Source of the DNA: Parundibacterium terreum
Lineage (GTDB): Bacteria; Pseudomonadota; Gammaproteobacteria; Burkholderiales; Burkholderiaceae_D
Reading direction: 5' to 3'
Assembly (NCBI RefSeq): GCF_014636315.1
Contig: NZ_BMED01000005.1
Coordinates: forward strand, 62,001-126,000
DNA: 64,000 bases
The notes beneath the pieces are model-generated. The model did not search any database and was not told the origin of the DNA. It saw nothing but the letters and a program-made list of their open reading frames with translations. The position numbers were made by a program, and so were the translations under genes. Numbering within the stretch: the stretch's first letter is position 1; every line of letters begins with the position of its first letter. Shown here one piece after another: positions 30,501-38,552 of this stretch.

Positions 30501-33500
30501 TAATCCTGCAGCTTTTCTGGAAGCCCTGCCCCTATTGCTTGTTTGGCTGGTTTCTCCCGCGGTTGCCTGGTGGATCAGCAGACCTGTCAGCCGATCTGAG
30601 GCTCAGTTGCGCCCCGAACAAACGGTATATCTGCATAAACTCGCGCGCAAGACATGGTCGTTTTTTGAGACTTATGTCAGTGCGGCGGATAACTGGCTTC
30701 CGCCGGACAATATGCAGGAACAGCCTGTGTCGGTCTTGGCCAGACGGACTTCGCCAACCAATATAGGCCTGGCGCTGCTGGCAAACCTGAGCGCACACGA
30801 TTTCGGCTATATCAGTGCCGGCCAGTTACTAGAGCGCACGAAAAATACGCTGCAGACCATGGGCAAGCTGGAGCGCTACAAGGGCCATTTCTACAACTGG
30901 TACAACACTGAAACCCTGCAGCCTTTGCACCCTATCTATATCTCTACCGTAGACAGCGGTAATCTCGCTGGACATCTGCTTGTGCTTGGTCCCGGTTTGC
31001 AGCAACTTTCAGACCTATCCATTTTGAATTCCCGTCTGTTCGAAGGTATCAGCGACACCTGCAAGGTGCTCAAGGATTGCATCGACGCAGGCGAACAGCC
31101 TTCAGTGAGAAAACTGCTGGACCCGCTGGGAAAATTTCAGCTATTGACCGATAACTACCGCCAGCGCCCGCCGGAAACACTGGCGGCAGCATGCGAGGCT
31201 CTGGATCTGCTGGCCACCAGCTCGGCAGAACTGACGGCTTTGCTGGATGTTGCCGATGACGGCGATATCAGCTGGTGGGCGCGTTCCCTGGCTCTTCAGT
31301 GCTGCGACGCGTATGAAGACCTGCTGATGCTGGCGCCGTGGGCGCGCTTGTCCACTTACAGGTATTGGAACAACCACATAGTTGACATCAATGCGATACC
31401 AACTCTGGGGGCGCTAGCGGCAGTGGGTGGACGGCTGCAGTTACTGGTCGATGCCACTCCTGCGCAAGCGATTCCGCAGGAAGATGTCGAACATTTCAAT
31501 GCCTTGCTGAGGATGGTGCAGGACGGTAGCCAGAACGCAGCCCAAAGAATAGCGGACGCCACCAGGCTGGCACAGCAGGCCAGTGATTATGCGCAGATCG
31601 AATATGAATTCCTGTACGACAAGGCGACTCATTTGCTGGCGATAGGCTACAACTTGAGCGACCGCCGGCGTGACAACAGCTACTATGATCTGCTGGCATC
31701 GGAAGCTCGCTTATGTACCTTTGTTGCTATCGCCCAGGGTAAGCTGCCGCAGGAAAGCTGGTTTGCACTGGGGCGCCAGATGACACTGGCAGGCGGCGAG
31801 CCGGTGCTGGTGTCGTGGAGCGGCTCCATGTTTGAATACCTGATGCCCTTGCTGGTGATGCCGAATTACGACAACACGCTGCTGGATCAAACCTATACAT
31901 CGGTTGTACAGCGCCAACTGGAATATGGACGCCAGCGGAACGTATGCTGGGGTATTTCGGAATCGGCGTATTACACCTTCGATTCCAGCCTTAATTATCA
32001 ATATCGCGCCTTCGGCGTGCCTGGGTTGGGCTTAAAGCGCGGTCTGGGTGACGATCTGGTTGTCGCCCCGTATGCATCGATGATGGCCTTGATGGTAGCA
32101 CCGGAAGAGGCTTGCGTTAACTTGCAAAACTTGTCCAGGGAAGGGTTTGAAGGCCGCTTTGGGCTGTACGAGGCGATAGACCATACGCCGTCGCGGATGG
32201 TGCGCGGGCAAAGCCATGCGCTGATCCGGTCTTTCATGTCGCATCACCAGGGCATGGGTTTCCTTTCGCTGGCCTATCTATTGCTCGATAAGCCTATGCA
32301 AAAGCGCTTTGCGTCCTATCCGCTATTCCAGGCCACTATGCTGTTGCTGCAGGAGAGAGTGCCGAAAGAAACAGCGTATTACGCCAATACGACAGAGCTT
32401 GCAGACATACGCACGACGACCGATGGCCTTGACATGCCGGTACGCATCATGACGCGTAGCGATACGCGCGTGCCGGAGACTCAATTGCTGTCCAATGGTC
32501 GCTACCACTTGATGCTGACCAATTCCGGCGGAGGTTACAGCCGCTGGAAGGATCTGGCAGTTACCCGCTGGCGAGAGGACGGTACCCGCGACCATTGGGG
32601 TAACTTTTGTTATATACGGGATTTGTCGGATGGCAGTTTCTGGTCTACCGCATTCCAGCCTACCCGCAAACAGCCGGACAGCTACGAAGTGAATTTCTCG
32701 GAAGGACGGGCGGAGATTCGCAGGAAAGATGGCGGCATTGAGCTGCATACTGAAATTGTCGTGTCGCCTGAAGACGACATCGAGCTGCGTCGCACCCATG
32801 TGACTAACCGCTCCCGTATGCGCAAGGTCGTCGATGTCACCAGCTATACAGAGGTAGTGCTGGCGCCGGCGGCAGCGGACGCTGCCCATACTACCTTCAG
32901 CAATCTGTTTGTGCAGACGGAAATCCTGCCCGATAAGAAAGCCATATTAAGCACCAGGCGTCCGCGCTCGTTGGGACAGCAGATGCCCTGGATGTTGAAC
33001 CTGATGTCGGTGCATGGGCTGGAAGAGTGGGAAGTTGCGCATATGTCCTTCGAAACAGACCGTTCACGCTTCATTGGCCGCGGCAATACGGTCGCCGCAC
33101 CGGCGGCATTGCTGGATACGGCTGCCTTGTCGGGTAGCCAGGGATCCGTGCTGGATCCTGTCGCGGCTATCCGCTGCCAGCTGGAGCTGGAACCTGGTCA
33201 GACCATTATTGTAGATATGGTGACTGGCGCCAGCGAAACACGCGAGGATGCACTGCATCTGATCGATAAATACCGGGACAGGCATCTGGCTGACAGGGTG
33301 TTTGAATTGGCATGGACGCATAGCCACGTCGTTTTGCGGCAATTGAATGCCAGCGAGGCGGATGCGCAGTTATATGGCCGCCTGGCCAATTACGTAATCT
33401 ACGCCAATTCTTTACTGCGCGCCGATGCCAGCGTGCTGATCAAGAATCGCCGCGGGCAGTCCGGTTTGTGGAGCTATGCGATTTCCGGTGATTTGCCTAT

Positions 33501-36411
33501 CGTGCTGCTGCAAATCAGAAGTGTTGACAATATAGACCTGGTGCGCCAATTGGTGCAGGCGCATGCCTACTGGCGTCTGAAAGGACTGGCGGTTGACTTG
33601 GTTATCTGGAATGAAGATCATGCCAGCTATCGCCAGATCTTGCAGGACCAGATCATGGGCCTGATTGCATCTGGTACCGAGGCGCAGTCCATAGACCGGC
33701 CGGGCGGTATTTTCGTGCGTTTTTCTGAACAGATGCCCAGTGAGGACCGGATACTGATGCAGTCTGTCGCGAGGGTGATACTCAGCGACAATGGCGGTAC
33801 TTTGGCCGAGCAAGTTGCTCGCCGCCACACGGCAGAAGTCAAGATACCGCAGTTGCTGCCTACCCGCAGGCCGGATGAGTTCAGGATCACCCCTCAGGCG
33901 ACAGCCGTGCCCGCGCGGGAGTTGATCCTGTTCAATGGACTGGGTGGCTTTACGCCGGACGGACGCGAATATGTCATTACCACTCAACCTGGCGATATGG
34001 GGTCATCCAGCCAGACCACGCCCGCCCCGTGGGTCAATGTGCTGGCCAATCCACAATTTGGTACCGTGGTATCGGAAAGCGGTCAGGCTTATACCTGGGG
34101 ACAGAATGCGCATGAATTCCGCGTCACGCCCTGGAATAATGATCCTGTTTCGGATCCGAGTGGCGAGGTCTATTATTTGCGGGATGAGGAAAGCGGACAA
34201 TTCTGGTCGCCGACTTCGCTGCCATGCAAGGGGCAGGGCAGCTATACCACTCGCCATGGTTTCGGCTACAGCGTATTTGAGCATACCGAAAACGGCATAC
34301 AGTCGGAGTTGCTGGTGTATGTGGCGCTGGATGCTTCCATCAAGTATTCGGTCCTGAAGGTGCGCAATGTATCCGATAGTACGCGCAAACTTTCCGCCAC
34401 CGGCTATACCGAATGGGTGCTGGGCGATTTGCGGCCCAAGTCGCTGATGCATATTGTGACCGAGCTGGATGCTTCTACCGGCGCATTGTTTGCCCGTAAT
34501 TCCTACAATACCGAATTTGCCGATCGCATCGCCTTCTTTGATGTGGACGCGACGATACGCAGCCATACCTGTGATCGGGCCGAATTCATAGGACGCAATA
34601 ATTCCCTGCAAAACCCTGCAGCAATGGGGCGCGTGCGCTTGTCCGGAAAATCCGGTGCGGGACTGGATCCTTGTTCTGCGCTGCAGGTGCCGTTTGAGCT
34701 GGCGCCTCAGCAAGAGAGGGAAATCGTCTTCATGCTCGGGGTAACAGGCCGCCGCAGCGAAGATGTCAGCAGCCTGATACACCGTTACCGGGGAGCCATG
34801 GCCGCCCGCGAGGCGCTGGACAAAGTGCACGTGCACTGGAAGCATGTTTTAAGCGCCGTGCAGGTGAAGACGCCGGACCTGGCCTTGAACGTGCTGGCCA
34901 ACGGCTGGCTGATCTATCAGACTGTCGCTTGTCGCTTGTGGGCGCGCAGCGGGTTTTACCAATCCGGAGGCGCATACGGCTTCCGCGACCAACTGCAAGA
35001 CACGATGGCGCTGGTGCATGCAGAACCGCATCTGATGCGTGACCATCTGCTGCTTTGCTCTGCCCATCAGTTTATTGATGGCGATGTGCAGCACTGGTGG
35101 CATCCACCATCTGATCGGGGCGTGCGTACTCATTGCTCGGATGACTACCTGTGGCTGCCGCTGGCTGTCCACCGCTATATCGTCAGCACAGGTGACGCCA
35201 GCGTGCTGGACGAAACCACGCATTTCCTGGACGGCAGGCAAGTGAATACCGATGAGGATTCTTATTATGACTTGCCGCTACGCTCGACGGAATCTGCCGA
35301 TTTGTATGAACATTGCGTGCGGGCGATCCGTCGCGGTCTACGCTTTGGCGTCCATGGCTTGCCTCTGATAGGTTCATGCGACTGGAATGACGGTATGGAC
35401 AAGGTCGGTGAGCATGGCAAGGGAGAAAGCGTGTGGTTGGCTTTCTTCCTATATGAGGTGCTGATGCGCTTTGCCGAGATATCCGACATGCGGGAAGATG
35501 CTGAGTTTTCAGTGTATTGCCGCAGCGAAGCAGAAAAATTACGTAATAACATAGAGCAGCAGGCATGGGACGGAGATTGGTACAGGCGCGCCTACTTTGA
35601 TGATGGCACCCCGCTGGGCTCGTCCGCCAATCCTGAGTGCCAAATCGATTCCATCTCGCAGAGCTGGGCTGTGTTGTCAGGTGCCGGGGAAGCCGGTCGC
35701 ACCAGGCATGCGATGGACAAGGTGAATGAACGCCTGGTCCGGCGCGATTCCGGTCTGGTGCAGTTGCTGGATCCTCCTTTTAGCACCTCAGACCTGAACC
35801 CGGGTTACATCCGCGGCTACGTGCCGGGTGTGCGTGAAAACGGCGGCCAGTATACGCATGCTGCGATATGGACAGCGATGGCTTTTGCCCGCCTTGACGA
35901 TAGCGAGCGCGCCTGGGATGTGCTGAGGATGATCAATCCGGTCAACCACGGCAGGACGCCGGAAGAAGTGGCGGTTTATAAAGTAGAACCCTATGTGGTT
36001 GCTGCCGACGTCTATGCTGTGGCGCCTCATACGGGGCGGGGCGGCTGGACCTGGTATACCGGTTCTTCGGGCTGGATGTACAGGCTGATCGTCGAGTCGC
36101 TGCTGGGACTTCAACTCAACAACGACAAATTGAGCTTTAAACCCTGCTTGCCGGAAGACTGGGAGTCTTTCGAACTTGTCTACCGCTACCGCGATACCCG
36201 TTACCAGATCAGGCTCATCCAGCTGGCGGATGATGAGCCTGCTAATGCCGGAATTCTACTGGATGGAGCACTGCTGCTGTCGCTGGAAATTCCATTGGTT
36301 AACGACAGGGAAGAGCATCAGGTGGTCGTCAGCATGCAAAGGCCGCGGCAAAATCAGCCTCTGACAAGCCCGGGAAACGATATTTTGGACCTGCCCGTCC
36401 ATATTTCTTAA
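27517..36411 (+). CDS. ndvB: cyclic beta-1,2-glucan synthase (NdvB/ChvB type)
   Basis: A giant membrane enzyme of about 2960 residues. An N-terminal helical region is followed by two membrane helices near residues 425-475. A GT84 glycosyltransferase domain has DTDTQ (near 650) and RHRWVRGDW (near 800), with further membrane helices around 850-1040. Then come two glycoamylase/GH94-type halves; the phosphorylase-like C-terminal domain has DWNDGMD near residue 2620. Brucella Cgs and Agrobacterium ChvB (about 2830-2870) make, extend and cyclise UDP-glucose-derived beta-1,2-glucan for the periplasm. The frame is open to TTG 27445; TTG 27517 is preferred for its GAGAAG site 6 bp upstream, while ATG 27571 is a third option. 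No ndvA exporter is adjacent. Confidence 0.9.
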   Translation: MKTPSKKIAQSIDAILGAMSNSNSPGGNFPSGAEEELPLRAELFGAIQMEQHGKALATSHQLSGGRLRDQLLVRLADNEIIITETCNLLAAAVKEDRQVTPAAEWLLDNFYLIEEQIRTAKKHLPKGYSKELPRLQKGASAGMPRVYDIALETISHGDGRVDPESLSRFVAAYQQVTALRLGELWAIPIMLRLALIENLRRVAVRIANDRYNRDLANSWADQMLETADKEPSRLILLVADMARSEPPMVGSFVAEMVRRLQGQSPGLSLPLTWMAQHLSEAGMTVEQLIQLEAQQQAADQVSISNSIGSLRFLGSMDWQEFVETMSAVEHVLANDSGDVYSKMDFATRDRYRHVIEGLAKYSLLSEVEIAEKAIQLATQAANRHGQDDRKAHIGFYLVADGLPELEKAVGLRKPVLDKIKSTVKRTPLSLYLGSVLALTALLSASLAERAYEEGAPLWLLIVLALVAVIATSQLAVALINWASTLLALPHLLPRMDFSKGIPSNCRTLVVVPTLISSEENIDSLCEDLEVRYLANVDTHLHFCLLTDFNDAASETTPQDESLLNRLQQNIIELNKKYADDEHQDADCRADAFLAFHRPRRWNPREKVWMGYERKRGKLADLNAFLRGTALNPFSLIVGETSELANVRYVITLDTDTQLARETARQFVGTMAHPLNRGRYDELRQRVVEGYGILQPRVAVNLPGSHSSYYEKLFSGEAGLDPYTRTVSDVYQDLFQEGSFIGKGIYDVDLFERAMHNRFPENRILSHDLLEGCYIRSGLLSDLQLLEDYPARYSVDVKRRHRWVRGDWQIISWLFPKVPLPKASSATLSGARSQKNPLSALSRWKLFDNLRRSMVPASLMALLLLGWGLLPTPWFWTRAVLGVLLIPSIISSAMDLLHKDKDVLYRQHITAVIRASGRHFSHALLNIIFLPYEAWFTLDAIFRTMWRMLITHKKMLEWSPFSEVIRSDKNGLAATFRTMWIAPVLSALIGVGLLYLNPAAFLEALPLLLVWLVSPAVAWWISRPVSRSEAQLRPEQTVYLHKLARKTWSFFETYVSAADNWLPPDNMQEQPVSVLARRTSPTNIGLALLANLSAHDFGYISAGQLLERTKNTLQTMGKLERYKGHFYNWYNTETLQPLHPIYISTVDSGNLAGHLLVLGPGLQQLSDLSILNSRLFEGISDTCKVLKDCIDAGEQPSVRKLLDPLGKFQLLTDNYRQRPPETLAAACEALDLLATSSAELTALLDVADDGDISWWARSLALQCCDAYEDLLMLAPWARLSTYRYWNNHIVDINAIPTLGALAAVGGRLQLLVDATPAQAIPQEDVEHFNALLRMVQDGSQNAAQRIADATRLAQQASDYAQIEYEFLYDKATHLLAIGYNLSDRRRDNSYYDLLASEARLCTFVAIAQGKLPQESWFALGRQMTLAGGEPVLVSWSGSMFEYLMPLLVMPNYDNTLLDQTYTSVVQRQLEYGRQRNVCWGISESAYYTFDSSLNYQYRAFGVPGLGLKRGLGDDLVVAPYASMMALMVAPEEACVNLQNLSREGFEGRFGLYEAIDHTPSRMVRGQSHALIRSFMSHHQGMGFLSLAYLLLDKPMQKRFASYPLFQATMLLLQERVPKETAYYANTTELADIRTTTDGLDMPVRIMTRSDTRVPETQLLSNGRYHLMLTNSGGGYSRWKDLAVTRWREDGTRDHWGNFCYIRDLSDGSFWSTAFQPTRKQPDSYEVNFSEGRAEIRRKDGGIELHTEIVVSPEDDIELRRTHVTNRSRMRKVVDVTSYTEVVLAPAAADAAHTTFSNLFVQTEILPDKKAILSTRRPRSLGQQMPWMLNLMSVHGLEEWEVAHMSFETDRSRFIGRGNTVAAPAALLDTAALSGSQGSVLDPVAAIRCQLELEPGQTIIVDMVTGASETREDALHLIDKYRDRHLADRVFELAWTHSHVVLRQLNASEADAQLYGRLANYVIYANSLLRADASVLIKNRRGQSGLWSYAISGDLPIVLLQIRSVDNIDLVRQLVQAHAYWRLKGLAVDLVIWNEDHASYRQILQDQIMGLIASGTEAQSIDRPGGIFVRFSEQMPSEDRILMQSVARVILSDNGGTLAEQVARRHTAEVKIPQLLPTRRPDEFRITPQATAVPARELILFNGLGGFTPDGREYVITTQPGDMGSSSQTTPAPWVNVLANPQFGTVVSESGQAYTWGQNAHEFRVTPWNNDPVSDPSGEVYYLRDEESGQFWSPTSLPCKGQGSYTTRHGFGYSVFEHTENGIQSELLVYVALDASIKYSVLKVRNVSDSTRKLSATGYTEWVLGDLRPKSLMHIVTELDASTGALFARNSYNTEFADRIAFFDVDATIRSHTCDRAEFIGRNNSLQNPAAMGRVRLSGKSGAGLDPCSALQVPFELAPQQEREIVFMLGVTGRRSEDVSSLIHRYRGAMAAREALDKVHVHWKHVLSAVQVKTPDLALNVLANGWLIYQTVACRLWARSGFYQSGGAYGFRDQLQDTMALVHAEPHLMRDHLLLCSAHQFIDGDVQHWWHPPSDRGVRTHCSDDYLWLPLAVHRYIVSTGDASVLDETTHFLDGRQVNTDEDSYYDLPLRSTESADLYEHCVRAIRRGLRFGVHGLPLIGSCDWNDGMDKVGEHGKGESVWLAFFLYEVLMRFAEISDMREDAEFSVYCRSEAEKLRNNIEQQAWDGDWYRRAYFDDGTPLGSSANPECQIDSISQSWAVLSGAGEAGRTRHAMDKVNERLVRRDSGLVQLLDPPFSTSDLNPGYIRGYVPGVRENGGQYTHAAIWTAMAFARLDDSERAWDVLRMINPVNHGRTPEEVAVYKVEPYVVAADVYAVAPHTGRGGWTWYTGSSGWMYRLIVESLLGLQLNNDKLSFKPCLPEDWESFELVYRYRDTRYQIRLIQLADDEPANAGILLDGALLLSLEIPLVNDREEHQVVVSMQRPRQNQPLTSPGNDILDLPVHIS

Positions 36412-36772
36412 CAATACGGGAAAGAACTTAACACTCGTTCATTTAGGAGATACTACTCGTTACTCGCCGTTACGTAGCCGGGGCCACTTGCTGGCATAAT
36501 TATTGCCAGAGCTTAATTTTTTGCTTTTTCCGCCAATCGGTTCATTGCATAATAATAAATTGGCAGCCACCGCGTCGTCTGCTAGGATTTGCCAGCAGAC
36601 ACTACCAGCCAGCCCAGAATAAGGGAGTATCCCCGCAGCATTCGTGGTCGTATGACGACAAATGCTGCGCGGTTGACCCCATAAAAGCAGAATCAGTGGC
36701 GTACTTGGCATAAAAATCAGAATTACCCTATTGCCCAATCTCGCCGGCATGACCCGGCATACAAGGATAACG
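36412..36772 (+). promoter_or_regulatory. structured leader upstream of the mdtABC operon
   Basis: No gene seen. Two dyads stand out: GTCTGCT/AGCAGAC (36577-36583 and 36594-36600) and a two-part hairpin, GCAGCATT/AATGCTGC (36635-36642 and 36661-36668) with inner GTCGT/ACGAC (36647-36651 and 36655-36659). The region probably contains the operon promoter and an operator or RNA leader. Confidence 0.5.
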
Positions 36773-38467
36773 ATGGATTCGCATGATAACGCGCAAGGAG
36801 TATCACGTCCGGCAACGACCAATCCAACTGATCCCGCACCTGCGGCAAAGCGCCGTGGAAGGTCGTATAAGGGCATCATATTAGCCCTGACGGGTCTGGC
36901 GATATTGGGAGGTCTGAGCTGGTACCTGACTCATCGCGATGCAGGTGGCGGCGGCGGTGCTGGGCGTCCCGGTGGCCCGGGCGGCCCAGGCGGAGGCCGG
37001 GGGGCACCGGCAACGACGGTAGGTGTTGCTACTGCCGAGCGCGCGGATATCCCGGTATTGCTGGAAGCGCTGGGTTCAGTCACCGCGGCTGCAAATGTCA
37101 CCGTGCGGCCGCAGGTGAGTGGCGTACTGCAGCAATTGCTGTATCGCGAGGGGCAAATGGTCAAGGCCGGGCAGGTGCTGGCAATTATCGACCCACGCCA
37201 GTTTGAAATGTCCTTGATGCAGGCGACGGGGCAGCGCCAGCGTGATGAGGCACAACTTGAAAATGCGCGCCTGACGCTGAAGCGTTACCGTACCTTGCTG
37301 GATCAGGATTCTATCGCGCGCCAGGATGTAGATACCCAGGATTCCCTGGTCAAGCAGCTGGAAGGCACGGTACTCACTGACAAGGCGGCGGAAGGTACGG
37401 CACGCCTGAATCTCGGCTATACCAAGGTCATCGCCCCTGTCAGCGGCCGAGTTGGTCTGCGCGTGGTGGACGTAGGCAATGTGGTGAGCAGTGGTGACGC
37501 CGGCGGCATTGCGGTAATTACCCAGATATCGCCGATAGACGTCGAATTTTCCATACCCCAGGACCAGGTGCCTGAGGTGCAGGCGCGCACCATGGGCATA
37601 AGGACTTATGCAAGCGCGCAAAATCTGCAGAGTGCGCAAAACAACCAGATAGCGCAAACGACAGAATTGAGTGCCGGTGGAATCCGCCGCGGCGACCAGG
37701 CTGGCGCCAAAGGCGGGGCCGAAGATAAAGGCAAGCACAAAGATCGCAGCAAGGACGGCAGCAAGGATGCCAACAAAGACGGCAGCGATGCAAAAGACGC
37801 CAAGGATGGCACCAAGCTGGTGCCGTTGGCAGTCACTGCACTTGACCGTAGCCGTGTCGCGACACTGGACACCGGACGTTTCCTGGCGCTGGACAATCAG
37901 GTCGATACGCAAACCGGCACAGTCAAGGCCAAGGCGCGATTCCCTAATGAAAAGCTGAACTTGTTTCCTAGCCAGTTCGTGAATGTCAAGCTGTTACTGC
38001 ATACGATACAAAATACGCTGGTGATTCCTGTAACGGCTTTGCGCCACGGCAGCAAGGGTGATTTTGTGTATGTGCTGAACACTGAAGATCGTACTGTTGC
38101 CTTGCGCCCGGTTACCCGTGGCCAGGCGACAGTGGAGAAAGTGGAAATTACCTCGGGCTTGCAGGCAGGTGAAAAAGTCATCACCGAAGGTGCAGATCGT
38201 TTGAAAGACGGTGCAAAAGTGACTTTGCCCGGTGATCGCCCGGCTGGAAAAGGCGGCGCCAATGGAGCCGCAGGCGCTGGCAGCGCCGGTAGTGCCGGTG
38301 GCGAAAAAGGCAAGGGCAGGCATCGTCAGCAATCTGCTGGTGAAGCCGGTACTGCAGCCTCGTCTGCCGCTTCCTCCGCTCCGGCTTCCGATGCGTCGGC
38401 ATCGGCAGCCTCGGGTGCGGCCAGCGGCGAGCGCCGCCATCGCCGCCAGCAGGAGGCTAGCCAATAA
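36773..38467 (+). CDS. mdtA: RND efflux membrane fusion protein MdtA
   Basis: A 564-residue periplasmic adaptor starting at ATG 36773 (AAGGA 6 bp upstream); TTG 36731 is less likely. It has one membrane anchor (about 30-50), a Gly/Pro-rich linker, a lipoyl/coiled-coil hairpin domain (VRPQVSGVLQQLLYREGQMV; helices about 135-190), and beta-barrel and membrane-proximal domains (LNLFPSQFVNVKLL). Unlike E. coli MdtA (415 aa) it contains a Lys/Asp-rich insertion at about residues 285-340 and a long Ala/Ser/Gly tail with two RRHRR-like groups. It bridges MdtBC to the outer-membrane channel encoded last in the operon. Confidence 0.9.
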   Translation: MDSHDNAQGVSRPATTNPTDPAPAAKRRGRSYKGIILALTGLAILGGLSWYLTHRDAGGGGGAGRPGGPGGPGGGRGAPATTVGVATAERADIPVLLEALGSVTAAANVTVRPQVSGVLQQLLYREGQMVKAGQVLAIIDPRQFEMSLMQATGQRQRDEAQLENARLTLKRYRTLLDQDSIARQDVDTQDSLVKQLEGTVLTDKAAEGTARLNLGYTKVIAPVSGRVGLRVVDVGNVVSSGDAGGIAVITQISPIDVEFSIPQDQVPEVQARTMGIRTYASAQNLQSAQNNQIAQTTELSAGGIRRGDQAGAKGGAEDKGKHKDRSKDGSKDANKDGSDAKDAKDGTKLVPLAVTALDRSRVATLDTGRFLALDNQVDTQTGTVKAKARFPNEKLNLFPSQFVNVKLLLHTIQNTLVIPVTALRHGSKGDFVYVLNTEDRTVALRPVTRGQATVEKVEITSGLQAGEKVITEGADRLKDGAKVTLPGDRPAGKGGANGAAGAGSAGSAGGEKGKGRHRQQSAGEAGTAASSAASSAPASDASASAASGAASGERRHRRQQEASQ

Positions 38468-38552
38468 TGAGCGGTTTCTCGGTTAAGGCTAGGCAGCAAG
38501 CATCACTCGGGGCGCTGATCATTTGTAGCCTGGACACAAGAGGTTATCTGCC

